Of a stretch of DNA of 64,000 bases, positions 11,516-24,700 are shown piece after piece. Below the pieces are notes generated by a model that saw only the letters and a list, made by a program, of their open reading frames with translations, did no database searches and was not told where the DNA came from. Origin of the DNA: Lepisosteus oculatus (taxonomy: Eukaryota; Chordata; Actinopteri; Semionotiformes; Lepisosteidae). The stretch spans positions 29,381,001 to 29,445,000 of the forward strand of contig NC_090697.1 of the NCBI RefSeq assembly GCF_040954835.1, given 5' to 3'. Each line of letters opens with the position of its first letter. Position 1 is the stretch's first letter. The translations under genes were made by a program, and so were the position numbers.

Positions 11516-12435
11516 GTCCCAGGTCCACACACAGGGGGGCAGCAGAGACAGCACACACCTACAACCCTTCATGTAGTGCTCACCACACCCTGAGTCCAGA
11601 CACAGGGGGGCAGCAGAGACAGCACACACCTACAACCCTTCACGTAGTGCACACCGCACCCTGAGTCCGGACACAGGGGGGCAGCAGAGACAGCACACAC
11701 CTACAACCCTTCACGCAGTGCTCACCGCACCCTGAGTCCAGACACAGGGGGGCAGCAGAGACAGCACACACCTACAACCCTTCACGCAGTGCTCACCGCA
11801 CCCTGAGTCCAGACACAGGGGGGCAGCAGAGACAGCACACACCTACAACCCTTCACGCAGTGCTCACCGCACCCTGAGTCCAGACACAGGGGGGCAGCAG
11901 AGACAGCACACACCTACAACCCTTCACGCAGTGCTGCCGCACCCTGAGTCCGGACACGGGGGGGCAGCAGAGACAGCACACACCTACAACCCTTCACGTA
12001 GTGCTCACCGCACCCTGAGTCCAGACACAGGGGGGCAGCAGAGACAGCACACACCTACAACCCTTCACGCAGTGCGCACCACACCCTGAGTCCAGACACA
12101 GGGGGGCAGCAGAGACAGCACACACCTACAACCCTTCACGTAGTGCTCACCGCACCCTGAGTCCAGACACAGGGGGGCAGCAGAGACAGCACACACCTAC
12201 AACCCTTCACGCAGTGCTCACCGCACCCTGAGTCCAGACACAGGGGGGCAGCAGAGACAGCACACACCTACAACCCTTCACGCAGTGCTCACCGCACCCT
12301 GAGTCCGGACACAGGGGGGCAGCAGAGACAGCACACACCTACAACCCTTCACGTAGTGCTCACCGCACCCTGAGTCCAGACACAGGGGGGCAGCAGAGAC
12401 AGCACACACCTACAACCCTTCACGCAGTGCGCAGG
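11516..12435. repeat. 71-bp minisatellite, about 13 copies
   Basis: The unit contains GGGGGGCAGCAGAGACAGCA, then ACACACCTACAACCCTTCAC and CGCACCCTGAGTCCAGACAC. The first spacings measure 71 bp exactly. It ends about 235 bp upstream of the pcare TATA box, so copy number could affect promoter spacing. Confidence 0.95.
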
Positions 12436-12669
12436 TTCCCGAGCGGGAGGGGAACAGAAGTGGGTCCGGCTCGGGGGGGGACAGCGCTCGGAACGAGCCT
12501 AGGGACCGGCCGGAGCCCCGATCCGGAGACAGGAAGGAAGCTGTCCGCAGAGCGGCCCTGGAGCTCAGTGAAGTGGGGGGACTGCAATGACACCCCGTGC
12601 GCTCCTTGCCGATCGCGCTGGCGGCTGACGGCTCCTCATGGCGTGAGGCCCAGCAGCCCCAGCGTGAGC

Positions 12670-12702
12670 TATAAAAAGCCACCTCAGCGTCAGGGCTGAT
12701 TA
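12670..12702 (+). promoter_or_regulatory. pcare: pcare core promoter (TATA and CRX-like motif)
   Basis: TATAAAA at 12670-12676 lies about 290 bp before the start codon. GATTA at 12698-12702 fits the core recognised by the photoreceptor factor CRX/OTX. A CRX role is inferred from the gene's known photoreceptor expression. The motif is short and could be chance. Confidence 0.45.
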
Positions 12703-12726
12703 CCTCGATGAGCTTAAGGTCTTGCG

Positions 12727-12732
12727 CGTGTG

Positions 12733-12764
<32 letters not shown>

Positions 12765-12766
12765 CT
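12727..12766. repeat. (TG)n microsatellite in pcare 5' UTR
   Basis: Nearly pure GTGTGT tract of about 40 bp, just downstream of the expected transcription start. Confidence 0.9.
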
Positions 12767-12912
12767 GGACATCTGTGAGCGTACGAGCGAGCCGGCCAGT
12801 CCTGCCTCATCCTCGCTCCCGGAGAGGTAAGAGCATTCCCGCGGAGACTCGAGTGGGCCTGGATTTCTCCCGTCTCCCTGAGGACAGCGCGGCAACCGGG
12901 CGGCACCTGACC

Positions 12913-12936
12913 ATGACAGGCGCCGCAGCCGGGTAA
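12913..12936 (+). other. Upstream ORF in pcare 5' leader
   Basis: ATG then MTGAAAG and a stop at 12934-12936, 25 bp before the pcare start. Its context has A at -3. A splice-donor-like GAGAGGTAAGA at about 12820 could remove part of the leader, but no acceptor is obvious. Confidence 0.35.
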
Positions 12937-12961
12937 GACCCCCCGATCTCGATCGGCACTC

Positions 12962-15747
12962 ATGGGCTGCTCCCCATCCCGGAGCGGCCCCCTCCGGGGG
13001 GGCCGGACGCTGCAGCCGGGCCCCCTGGAGAGCACGGCGGAGTCCCCGTCCGACTCGCCCGGCCCGGGGGACACCGACGGAGAGGGGGGCCCCCCTGCCC
13101 CCTCAGAGGACCCGCGGGGCGGGACGACGCCCCCCCCGGCCCGGGCTGCGTCCTCGGAGTCAGCATGCCCGGAGAGAGAGGGAGAGGACGGGCCGGGCAG
13201 GAAGGGCGCCAGGCGGCCGCGGAGGGGCAGGGCGGCGAGGCAAGGCAAGAAGGAGAAGGGGGCGCCCCCCCGCGGGCAGAAGGTGGACTTCCCGGAGCCG
13301 CTGGTCCGAGCGCACCGGGCCGCCTACGCCTACCTGAACCCCAGCGTCTCCCGGTACGAGGCCCTGCTGGCGCTGCTGGAGCAGGCGGCCCAGACCCAGC
13401 AGGCCCTGCAGCCCATGGCCTGCTTCCTGGCGCTGCGCTACGAGGAGCTGAACCGCGCGCTGGAGGACATGGCCCGCGGCGGCGAGCAGCTGCTGGAGGA
13501 GAGCGGGGAGCAGCTGGCCTGGCCCCCCGGCGCCCCCGAGCCCCCCGACCTGCTGCAGCAGCTGCTCCAGTACACCCTGCAGCGGCTGCGGGCGCTGGGC
13601 GGCACGGCGGGGGCGCTGGGGGACGCCGCGCTGCAGGACGCCGCCGACTACTTCGGCTCGCTGGCCGAGCTGCTGGAGGAGAAGCTGCGGGCCAAGCAGG
13701 CGCTGGAGGGGAGGCTGGGCCGGGTGCTGGCCCGCCTGGAGGCCGCCGCGGTCCGGGCGCCCGGCCCCCCGGACTCCGCCCTGCAGTCCGAGGACAGCGG
13801 CCTCGGGGCGGACAGCGAGTCGCTGGCGGGCCCCCGGGCCCCCCGCGGCCCCCGGCCGGCCCGCCTGGGCAGCAGCCCGTCCCTGAGCTCCCTGGAGTCC
13901 AGCTGCCCCCCGGCCCCCGCCGCCGCCGCCGCCGAACTGGGGTCCGAGGGCCGCGAGGAGGAGGAGGAGGAGGAGGAGGAGGAAGAGGAGGAGGAAGGCC
14001 AGCGGGACGGCGAGGGCGGGCCGCGGCGCCCCCCCCCTCCCCCGGCCGGGCCCAGCCAGGAGGCGCCCCGGCTGGCACCCAAGCGCCTGGAGAACCCCGA
14101 GAACGAGGAGATGACGCTGCGGGTGAAGGACGCCATGAGCGGGAGGATCCGCTTCGTGCCGGCCCCCCAGCGCCGCGAGCCCGGGGGGGGCGCCCCCGCC
14201 TGGCCGGAGGAGGGCGAGCGGCCGGCGCGGAGGCCGCAGACGGCGGCGGGGGCGGGGGGCCGGAGAGGGGCGGGCCGGCAGCGGCGGTCCCGCTCGGCGG
14301 AGTCCCTGCGCGGCCAGGCCGAGGACCCCACCCTGCTGCAGCTGCAGCGGACGCAGAAGGAGCTGAGCCGCCGGCTGGACAGGATGAGGGGGGCCCCCCC
14401 CTCCCGGGACCCGAGCAGGAGGAGGGAGGAGCGCGAGAGGAAGGAGCCCCCCGACAGCAGCCCCCCCCCGCCCCCGGCCCCGCGGCCCCCCGCCTCCCAG
14501 CGGGGCAGGACGGCGGTGCAGAGGCTGATCGACACCTTCAGCCAGGGCGCCCCCCAGAGCCTGGCCCCCCTGCGGGGCGCGCGCGGGGGCGGGGTACCCG
14601 TCCTCCTGGACCTGTCCAGCCTGCCCCCGCCCCCGCCGGAGGTCCTGATGGACACCTCCTTCCGGGGCTCCCCGGCGCCCCCCGGGGGCGAGGCCGAGGC
14701 TGGAGCCCACCCCCCCACCCGGGGACGCTGCCCTGCCCCCCAGAAAGCCGGGGTGACACAGAGGCTCCGGGCCTCCTTGAGCTCGGTGCCGGTGCTGCCC
14801 AATCGGGCCGGCCCGCGCCGCGAGGCCCTCAGCCTGTCCCCGGCGCGCCCCGGCAGGAAGGTGGGACCCCGGAGCGGCTCCCAGGACTCCCAGGACCCCC
14901 AGGACCCCCAGCACCCCCAGCCCAAGGCCGGGCCGGAGGAGCAGGAGGCAGCCAGCTTGTACAGGACGGCCCGAAAGATCATCCACCTGCGCCACAACGC
15001 CGACTCCCCCCCGGCCGCAGGGCAGGAGAGGAGAGGGGGGGCCCCTCCGCCTGCCCCTGCCCCGGCCCCAGCGCACAGGCCCCCCTGCGGACCCCAGGCC
15101 CCCGGCCGGGCTCGGCTCCTGCCCTCCACCCCCGCCAACCCCTCCAACCCGCCCGCCCTGCACAGGAGGCTGCCCAGCCCCCCCGTCTTCCGGAGCCAGC
15201 CCGCGCCCCCTTCGCCCGCCGGCCCCCCGGCTCCCCAGATCCCCCCCGGCCCCCCGCAGGGCCCCAGGAGGCTGCCCAGCCCTCCCCAGTGGAAACAAGC
15301 TGCCAGCACCCCCTCTTCCGGGAGAGACGTCGCCCCCAGTTCCGCCTGCCTCTCTGCCGGTCTGGCTCAGGCTCCCTCCCCTCCGGCCTCCCCGCGCACA
15401 AGCTGCAGGCGGCCACCAGGGGGCAGCAGCGAGGGGCTCGCCCCCTCCTCCCGCGTGCTCAGCAACGCCCGCTCTGTCTTCTGCCCCGCCTCCGCCTCGC
15501 TGTTCGAGGCCCAGCCGGCCCCCGCGCCCCAGGCCTGGCCCCCCCCGGGGGCCTGTGTGCTGCCCCGGCCCTGGGGGGGGCGGCCGTCGCGGGGCAGGCT
15601 GCCCCTGGGGGCGACACACAGCCCGCAGCCCTTCGTCAAGAGGAGCCACTCGGACAGGCGGCCCAGCCTCACCCTGCAGCCGCGGCCTCCCCTCTCCCCC
15701 AGCGGCTCGGTGAGCTCCGGGAGCGAGCCGGCCATCAGCACCCAGGG
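12962..15747 (+). CDS. pcare: pcare exon 1
   Basis: Holds 928 full codons plus two bases, followed by donor GTGAGT at 15748-15753. The start MGCSPS matches the invariant MGCTPS start in mammals. It holds almost the whole protein, as in the human two-exon gene. Its GC richness keeps two other frames open over long stretches. Those readings have no homology I recognise. Confidence 0.96.
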
Positions 15748-18700
15748 GTGAGTCTGCAGCCCTCTGGCTGTCCTTGTACACCGTCTGCCTCTCGATTCCC
15801 ACACCTGTCTCTCTCACCTTCTACACCCGTCTGTCTCTCGATTCCCACACCTGTCTCTCTCACCTTCTACACCGTCTGTCTCTCGATTCCCACACCTGTC
15901 TCTCTCTCACCGTCTACACCTGTCTGTCTCTCGATTCCCACACCTGTCTCTCTCACCTTCTACACCGTCTGCCTCTTAATTCCCACACCTGTCTCTCTCT
16001 CACCTTCTACACCGTCTGCCTCTCGATTCCCATACCTGTCTCTCTCTCACCTTCTACACTGTCTGCCTCTCGATTCCAATACCTGTCTCTCTCACCTTCT
16101 ACACCCGTCTGCCTCTCGATTCCCACACCTGTCTCTCTCTCAGATTCTACACCCGTCTGCCTCTCGATTCCCATACCTGTCTCTCTCTCACCTTCTACAC
16201 TGTCTGCCTCTCGATTCCAATACCTGTCTCTCTCACCTTCTACACCCGTCTGCCTCTCGATTCCCACACCTGTCTCTCTCTCAGATTCTACACCCGTCTG
16301 TCTCTCGATTCCCACACCTGTCTCTCTCTCAGATTCTACACCCGTCTGCCTCTCGATTCCCACACCTGTCTCCCTCTCAGATTCTACACCCGTCTGCCTC
16401 TCGATTCCCACACCTGTCTCTCTCTCAGATTCTACACCTCTCACCTTCTACACCTGTCTCTCTCTCAGACCTGTCTCTTCTTCTTACCTACTATGTGGCT
16501 CTCCCCATTTGCTGTCTTTGATTCTGTGTCTCTGTACCTATTCAATTCAATTCAATTCAATTCAAGGTGCTTTATTAGCATGACCGATAGGTACAATCAG
16601 TGTTGCCAAAGCAAATAAAAATAATAAAATTAACATAGAACAAAACAAAAAATAGAAGTAAAATAAAATCTACAGACATGTTACAGACATTTACAACAAA
16701 GACATATTATATAATATCGACATATACTGTATTCGGCTGGAGCATTATTGGGAGACAGACTCACTGTTCCTCAGGCTGTGACAGGAGATCACATACTGGG
16801 CTGCCAGATCAACTGAGTTCCCTCCTCCCTCTCCCAGTAGGATTGGGACCTGTTGTGGTTTTGGCAGGTGTGGGAACTCTGGGATTAGATTTCTGAATTT
16901 CGGGAAGAATGTTTCTCTAATCCCAGAGTATCTGTCACAGTGCAGTAGGAAGTGCACCTCTGTCTCTATTTCTCCCTGCTGGCAGTGGGAGCACAGCCTG
17001 TCCTCTCTGGGCAGCCAGGTCTGCCTGTGTCGCCCAGTTTCTATGGCCAGGTTGTGGTCACTGAGCCTGTACTTCGTCAGGGTCTGTTTCTGTTTGTTAT
17101 TTTTTATTTTGGTCAAATATTCAGCTAGTGTGTATTGTCTGTTTAAGGTTCTGTAGCATTCTAGTTTATGTTGTGTTTGTGTGTGTGTGTCCCAGTGTGT
17201 GAGATATTGCTGTTTGATCTGTGCTGTGATGTGGTTGAGTCTGGGTTGTGGTGCTCTAGCAGTGCTGTCCTGAGGCTGGTTAGTGTTGGTGTGGCTCAGG
17301 TCGGTGAGCCTCAGGACCAGCTGGCTCAGGGGGCTCTGTTTTGGGCTCAGCTCTTGGCTCAGCAGGGCTTTGTGGTGGTAGGAATTTTGGTCACTGTTTT
17401 TTAGGTGTAGCCAATACTTTAATATTCTTTTCTGTATGTTTATCAATAGTGGGTACTGGCCTAATTCGGCCCTGCACCCGTTGTTAGGAGTTTTTCTCTG
17501 CACACGGAGGATGATTCTACAGATCTCCATGTGCAGAGTTTCTGTGGGGTGTTTGTCCCATTGGGTGTAATCCTGGTCTGTGAGGGGACCCCAAACTTCA
17601 CTGCCGTATAGGGCAATGGGTTGGATTACACTTTCAAATATACCTATCCATGTGTATCTGTGTCTCTGTACCTGCCACTGTGTCATTGTGTCTCTGAACC
17701 TGACACGGTGTCTATCTGTACCTGCCACTGTGTCACTGTGTGTCACTGTCTCTGTTTACTCTCTCTCTCTGCCTGTCACTGCGTGTCTTTGGATTTAGCT
17801 GTATTGAGTACTCAGATAGTTTCACCAGTGTATGAGAGTGATGCCTAAATAGTAACGACTAGCACAACACATTTGTAGACATTGACAGGCTCTCTCTCTG
17901 TTCCTCAGGCTGTGACAGGAGATCAGACACTGGGCTGCAGCTCTATTGAGTTTCCTCCCCCAGTAGGACTGGGAGCTGTTCTGATTCTGGCAGGTGTGCG
18001 AATTCTGGGATTAGATTTGTTATTTTAGGGGACAGTGCTCAGCCAGCTGTGCAGTACTGCTTCCAGCACAGCAGAAAGAGCATCTTTTTCTTGGCTTAAA
18101 ACACCAAGGCAGACCCCCCCTCTCTCCTTCTCCCTGTCTGTCTCTAGACTCTGCCATGCGGTCTGCATCCGGCCTGGGTGACGCAGTCAGCCTGTGTTCC
18201 TTTCTCAGAGAATATAAATAAGGATGTCCTACGCAATTATCTCCACACTTGGACATGATCCTGTGCAGCTCATAATCCGCGTCTTTCAAAGACTGGAGTG
18301 CGGACAGAGAGTGGAAAGGGAGAAGTTGCATTGAAATACTTGGGGTGCACACGCACTGCAATACAGGATGGCTCAATTCCATTCAATTCAATTCAAGGTG
18401 CTTTATTGGCATGACCGATGGGGACAATCAGTGTTGCCAAAGCAGATGAAAGTAATGATATTTACATTAAACAAAACAAAACAAAAATAGAAGTAAAATA
18501 AAAATCTACAGACATATTACAGACATTTACAACAAAGACATATTCTAAAATATTGACATCAAAAACAAAAACGTTTTTGCTAAGCTGCGCGGCTGTCAAA
18601 AATGACGGAAAATCCAAATTCTGAAACCACACTTTCTACGTGCTAAACTTCTTCGTTTCTATCTTTAAAACTAAAGGAAATAACAAGTTTAGCCAAACTT

Positions 18701-21700
18701 TACTGGTAATTGTCATGCTCACATGAAAAGTAGTCACTAATTGCATATGTTATACGTCATTTCAAAAGCAGGTTGAAAAAAAGCATTGCCACAAAATTGA
18801 AACCCATTCACACTAGATGCATTGAAAATACCTGTTAACTGGTACATGACATGATTCTGACTGACTGGGAGTGTTTTGTAGACTTGTTTGAACACAGTTC
18901 TTTAAAGCAGGGATTTGGAAATTTCTTCCAAAAGTGTCCTGGGTAGGGTTAGGGTTAGGGTTGCAACAACACTCAGACATTTTCTAATGCATCTGCCATG
19001 CTTTAGGATGTATTTGCAGTGCAGGAATGGTGTTGTTTTGTTGTTTCCTCGAAAAGCAAATTTTGACCAATTTTCACGTTTTTGCTAAGCTGCGCGGCTG
19101 TCAAAAATGACGGAAAATCCAAATTCTGAAACCACACTTTCTACGTGCTAAACTTCTTCGTTTCTATCTTTAAAACTAAAGGAAATAACAAATTTAGCCA
19201 AACTTTACTGGTAATTGTCATGCTCACATGAAAAGTAGTCACTAATTGCATATGTTATACGTCATTTCAAAAGCAGGTTGAAAAAAAGCATTGCCACAAA
19301 ATTGAAACCCATTCACACTAGATGCATTGAAAATACCTGTTAACTGGTACATGACATGATTCTGACTGACTGGGAGTGTTTTGTGGACTTGTTTGAACAC
19401 AGTTCTTTAAAGCAGGGATTTGGAAATTTCTTCCAAAAGTGTCGTGGAGGGTCAGCATGGGGCCATCTGAGAAACAAGCTGCTGGGACAGCAGCTCTTCC
19501 TGGCTGGGTTGCCAGGAACAGGCAGAGTTTCTAGGAATCTGGCGTGACAAGTGTTCGGTCTTAACACCTGTGTCAGACAGGCGCTCTGCCGCTCTCTCCC
19601 AGTGGGTGTGTCCCACTCATGACTCCACTCAAGCGCGTTGTGACCAGCTGCACTGGACACTCTGCAGCCTGCCGGTGGGACAGCGCTCTCTGCTCGGCCC
19701 CAGCTCCAGGGTTGTTAACTGCAGATGGTGCTGTTAGAAACAGGGCCAGCGCTCTCGCAGGGGACGGGTTTGGCAGCACTAGGCTGTGTCGGCAAGGCTT
19801 GTGTGTCTTTCAAAGTGCAGCTACATTCAACTTTATTTGTCATTATACTTACACGGGTGCATAGTACAGTGACAAGTGTTTCTCATTAGTCGCTCGGGTG
19901 CAGTATATAAAAAGAACAGAAGACAAGACGATAGACAGTAACGCAATAACAATAACAGTGTAATAACATAACAGTGTAATCAAAACTGCGCAAATACGCA
20001 TACAGAGAAAAAATATAACAGGACAAAAACAGTGCAAAAGTAATTCAGGGAACAGTGCAAAAATAATCCGGCGATTCATAAATATCACAGCTAGTTCAGT
20101 TTTAAGTACAATTTCGGCTTACATTCAGTTGTCGTGCGTGTAGTGGTGTTGGAGTATAGTCATTGTGGGCACAGGAAGCAGTGAGGAGAGATCATACTGT
20201 AGTATGATGGGAGGGAGTGGGTGGCGTCACGAGCTTGACGACTCTGGGGAAGAAGCTATTTTGGAGTCTAGTTGTGTGCGACTGGAGTGACCGGAACCTT
20301 CTGCCAGATGGCAGGGGGACAAACAAGTTATGACTGGGGTGAGTGGGGTCAGACATAATTTTGGGGGCTTTTATCAGACTCCTGGTGTTGTAGATTTCCT
20401 GGATGGATGGTAAGGCCCTGCCGGTGATGTGTTGTGCAGTTGTGACCACCCGCTGCAGGGCCTTACGGTCGGTTGCGGTCCAGTTGCCGTACCAGACTGT
20501 GATGCGGCTGGTCAGTATGCTCTCCACCGCACATCTGTAGAAGTTGGTGAGGATCTGTGGATGTAGGTGTATTTTCTTCAGCCTTCTCAGGAAGTACAGC
20601 CGCTGTTGTGCCTTCTTGATGAGACTGGAGGTGTTCAGTGTCCATGTAAGGTCCTTAGAGATGTGAACACCTAGGAATTTGAAGTTATTCACCATCTCCA
20701 CCGCAGACCCTTCTATGTAGATGGGGGAGTGGACTTTTCCTTGTCTCCTGAAGTCAACAATCAGCTCTTTGGTTTTGCTAATGTTGAGACATAGGTTGTT
20801 GGTTCGGCACCAGTCTGCGAGTTGTTTTATCTCCTCCCTGTAGGCAGTCTCATCGTTGTCAGTGATCAGGCCCACGACTGTGGTATCGTCGGCATACTTG
20901 GTGATGGTGTTTGTGCTGAACTTGGCAGTACAGTCGTGGGTGAACAGGGAGTAAAGCAGTGGGCTGAGCACACAGCCTTGGGGGGCACCGGTGTTAAGGG
21001 TGAGTGTGTTGGAGGTGAGGTTGCCAATCCTGACAGCCTGGGGTCTGCTGGTGAGGAGGTCTAGGATCCAGCTGCAGAGGGTGGGACCTAAACCAAGAGC
21101 CCTGAGTTTGGTAGCAAGTTTTATGGGTATGATGGTGTTAAATGCTGAGCTAAAGTCAATGAACAGCATTCTTGTATAGGTGTTCCTTTTATCCAGGTGG
21201 GTTAGTGTGGTGTGTAAAGCTATAGAGATTGCATCCTCCGTGGAGCGGTTTGTGCGATAGGCAAACTGGAGAGGATCAAGTGGTTTTGGAAAGCTGGCTA
21301 TAATGTGTGGAATAAGTAGTCAAAGCACTTCATTATGATGGGGATGAGTGCAATAGGGCGGTAGTCGTTCAGGCATGCGGGGGCTGATTTTTTCGGTACT
21401 GGCACCATGGTGGTCGTCTTGAAGCAGCTAGGTACAGTGGCCTGGGCCAAGGACATGTTGAAGATGTCGGTACAGACATCAGCTATGTGCCAGGCACATG
21501 TTCTGAGTAACAGGCCAGGGATACCATCAGGTCCAGCAGCTTTTTGTGTGTTGACTCTACTTAGTGATTTCCACACATCTAGCCTGGATAGTGTGGGGGG
21601 TGGGGTGGCAGGGGAGTCGGCAGTCCAGGTGGTTGGTTCAGGGTTATGAGCTTCGAAGCGTGCGTAGAAGCTAAATAGACAACCTGCTAAATAGCCAACC

Positions 21701-24700
21701 TGCAGCTCCTTTAGCAAATCACCTGTAATGGATACATGGACACACAGGTTTCACTGTATTCATCATACTGCACTACGTGTATATATTGCATACACCATGG
21801 ACACATAGCAGCTCTACTCATACTGAGTTTTCCTCCATTTCTATTCCATCTATTATTATGTAACCTTATTTTCGTAACCTTAATTTTGTGATTTTTGTGT
21901 TTTTGTGATTTTTGTGATTTCTGTGATTCTTGTAAAAGACATTTCATTGCCAGCAACTGCTGCTGCATACCGTCCTGTTGTGGATTTGATAAATAAACTC
22001 TGATTTGATTTGATTTGATTTGAGAAGGTGTTAAGCTTGTTTGGGAGGGAGGGGTCGGTAGCGCTTACAGGGCTTGTTTTGCTCTTGTAGCTTGTGATTG
22101 TATTTGTTTCTTGCCACATGCCTCGTGGGCTAGCGTTGGTGTTGTAGTGGGGTTCTCTCTGGAATTTGTACTGGTTCTTGGCAGATTTTATGCCAGCTCT
22201 TAATTTTTTTCCTTGCCACTCTCAATTCTTCCTCATTACCAGATTTGAAGGCTGCGTCACGTGCTTTGAGCAGGGAGCAGATCTCAGTGTTCATCCAGGG
22301 TTTTTGATCTGGGAGTTTGCGTATCTTTTTAACGCTTGCCACATCATCAGCACGTTTGCTGATGTAGCTGGTGACTGCTGATGCATACATGTCGATATTG
22401 GTGTGGGATCCGTGGGTAGCCGGATCTTTGAACACACTCCAGTCTGTGCACTCAAAACAGTCCTGAAGCATTGATTCTGCCTGGATCATAACTGGGAGAA
22501 GCCCAGCCACTCTGACACCCTGATTCACAGAGGCTTCAGAGACTAATGAACACAGAGGCTCAACTCCAAAGTTCCCTGTGTGAAAATAACTCTCGCTGCA
22601 CTGTTGCACATTTAGATAATAATAATAATTATTATAATAATTACTTACACTTATATAGCGCTTTTCTGGACACTCCACTCAAAGCGCTTTACAGGTAATG
22701 GGGACTCCCCTCCACCACCACCAATGTGCAGCCCCACCTGGATGATGCGACGGCAGCCATAGTGCGCCAGAACACTCACCACACACCAGCTCTCAGTGGG
22801 GAGGAGAGCAGAGTAATGTAGCCAGTTCATAGAGGGGGATTATTAGGAGGCCATGATTGGTAAGGGCCAATGGGAAAATTGGCCAGGACGCCAGGGTTAC
22901 ACCCCTACTCTTTTTGAGAAACGCCCTGGGATTTTTAATGACCACAGAGAGTCAGGACCTCAGTTTTACGTCTCATCCGAAGGATGTTTTACAGTATAGT
23001 GTCCCCGTCACTATACTGGGGCATTAGGACCCACATGGATGGCAGCCATAGTGCGCCAGAACGCTCACCACACACCAGCTCTCAGTGGGGAGGAGAGCAG
23101 AGTAATGTAGCCAGTTCATAGAGGGGGATTATTAGGAGGCCATGATTGGTAAGGGACAATGGGAAAATTGGCCAGGACGCCAGGGTTACACCCCTACTCT
23201 TTTTGAGAAACGCCCTGGGATTTTTAATGACCACAGAGAGTCAGGACCTCAGTTTTACGTCTCATCCGAAGGATGTTTTACAGTATAGTGTCCCCGTCAC
23301 TATACTGGGGCATTAGGACCCACATGGACCGCAGGGTGAGCGCCCCCTGCTGGCCCCACTAACACCTCTTCCAGCAGCAACCTTAGTTTTTCCCAGGAGG
23401 TCTCCTATCAAGGTACTGACCAGGCTCACACCTGCTGAGCTTCAGTGGGTTGCCAGTTGTGAGTTGCAGGGTGATATTGCTGCTGACAGATACTGTCCCT
23501 AGAGGAGAGTAAGTAACTGCCACTCAGCTGAGAGGCCATCGAGTAACTCCTGAGTCAGGACACGCTGGAGTGTACTGTACTCTCTGTGAACTCACTCCTC
23601 TACTCTACAGAGCAGAACATTCAGTGACTCCTGAGTCAGGACACACTGGAGTCATTGAATGTTCTCTGATTTTCCCAGAACACTGTTGCTTCCTCTTTGC
23701 TGTAAAAATGCTGTTATACCTGTTTAATAATCTATCATCTTTAAACTTCATCTCCTCGCTAACCTTTTTGTTCTTAAGAACCTGGGCTGTTATCATTGAA
23801 CCTTCTGGTTCCTCTTAATACTCCAAAACGTGATTCACCAGAACCACAAATCTTTTATTTGTGTTAAACATCTAACTCTTGTCAAATTCATCTAACCTCT
23901 ATCACTGGATGTGCTACTTTAAGATGGGCTTAAGGTGTAATTCTGCACTGTAATGTATAAAACATTATTATTTACAAAAAGAGCTACAGCCCTGGAAAAG
24001 TAGAAGAGTCCTGTTACAATAGGGGCTACAGTCCCAGTACAGTAGAACAGTCCTGTTACAATAGGAGCTACAGTCCCAGTACAGTAGAACAATCCTGTTA
24101 CAATAGGAACTACAGTCCCAGTACAGTAGATCAGTCCTGTTACAATAGGAGCTACAGTCCCAGTGCAGTAGATCAGTCCTGTTACAATAGGAGCTACAGT
24201 CCCAGTGCAGTAGATCAGTCCTGTTACAATAGGAGCTACAGTCCCAGTACAGTAGATCAGTCCTGTTACAATAGGAGCTACAGTCCCAGTGCAGTAGATC
24301 AGTCCTGTTACAATAGGAGCTACAGTCCCAGTGCAGTAGAACAGTCCTGTTACAATAGGGGCTACAGTCCCAGTGCAGTAGAACAGTCCTGTTACAATAG
24401 GAGCTACAGTCCCATTACAGTAGAACAGTCCTGTTACAATAGGAGCTACAGTCCCAGTACAGTAGAACAGTCCTGTTACAATAGGAGCTACAGTCCCAGT
24501 GCAGTAGAACAGTCCTGTTACAATAGGGGCTACAGTCCCAGTGCAGTAGAACAGTCCTGTTACAATAGGAGCTACAGTCCCAGTACAGTAGAACAGTCCT
24601 GTTACAACAGGGGCTACAGTCCCAGTGCAGTAGATCAGTCATGTTACAATAGTAGCTACAGTCCCAGTACAGTAGAACAGTCCTGTTACAATAGGAGCTA

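Noticed and set aside
12960-15817. Minus-strand (885 and 553 codons) and alternative plus-frame (1118 codons) readings over pcare
   Set aside because: They are shadows caused by very high GC. Only the frame starting MGCSPS carries the conserved PCARE blocks.
18147-18182. Possible pcare exon 2 after TCTCTAG
   Set aside because: It would add only 12 codons with no similarity, whereas 26714-26924 matches the conserved C-terminus and phase.
18571-19443. The 368-bp pair as two LTRs of a retroelement
   Set aside because: No TG...CA ends, no target duplication, and only 137 bp between them with no primer-binding site or genes.
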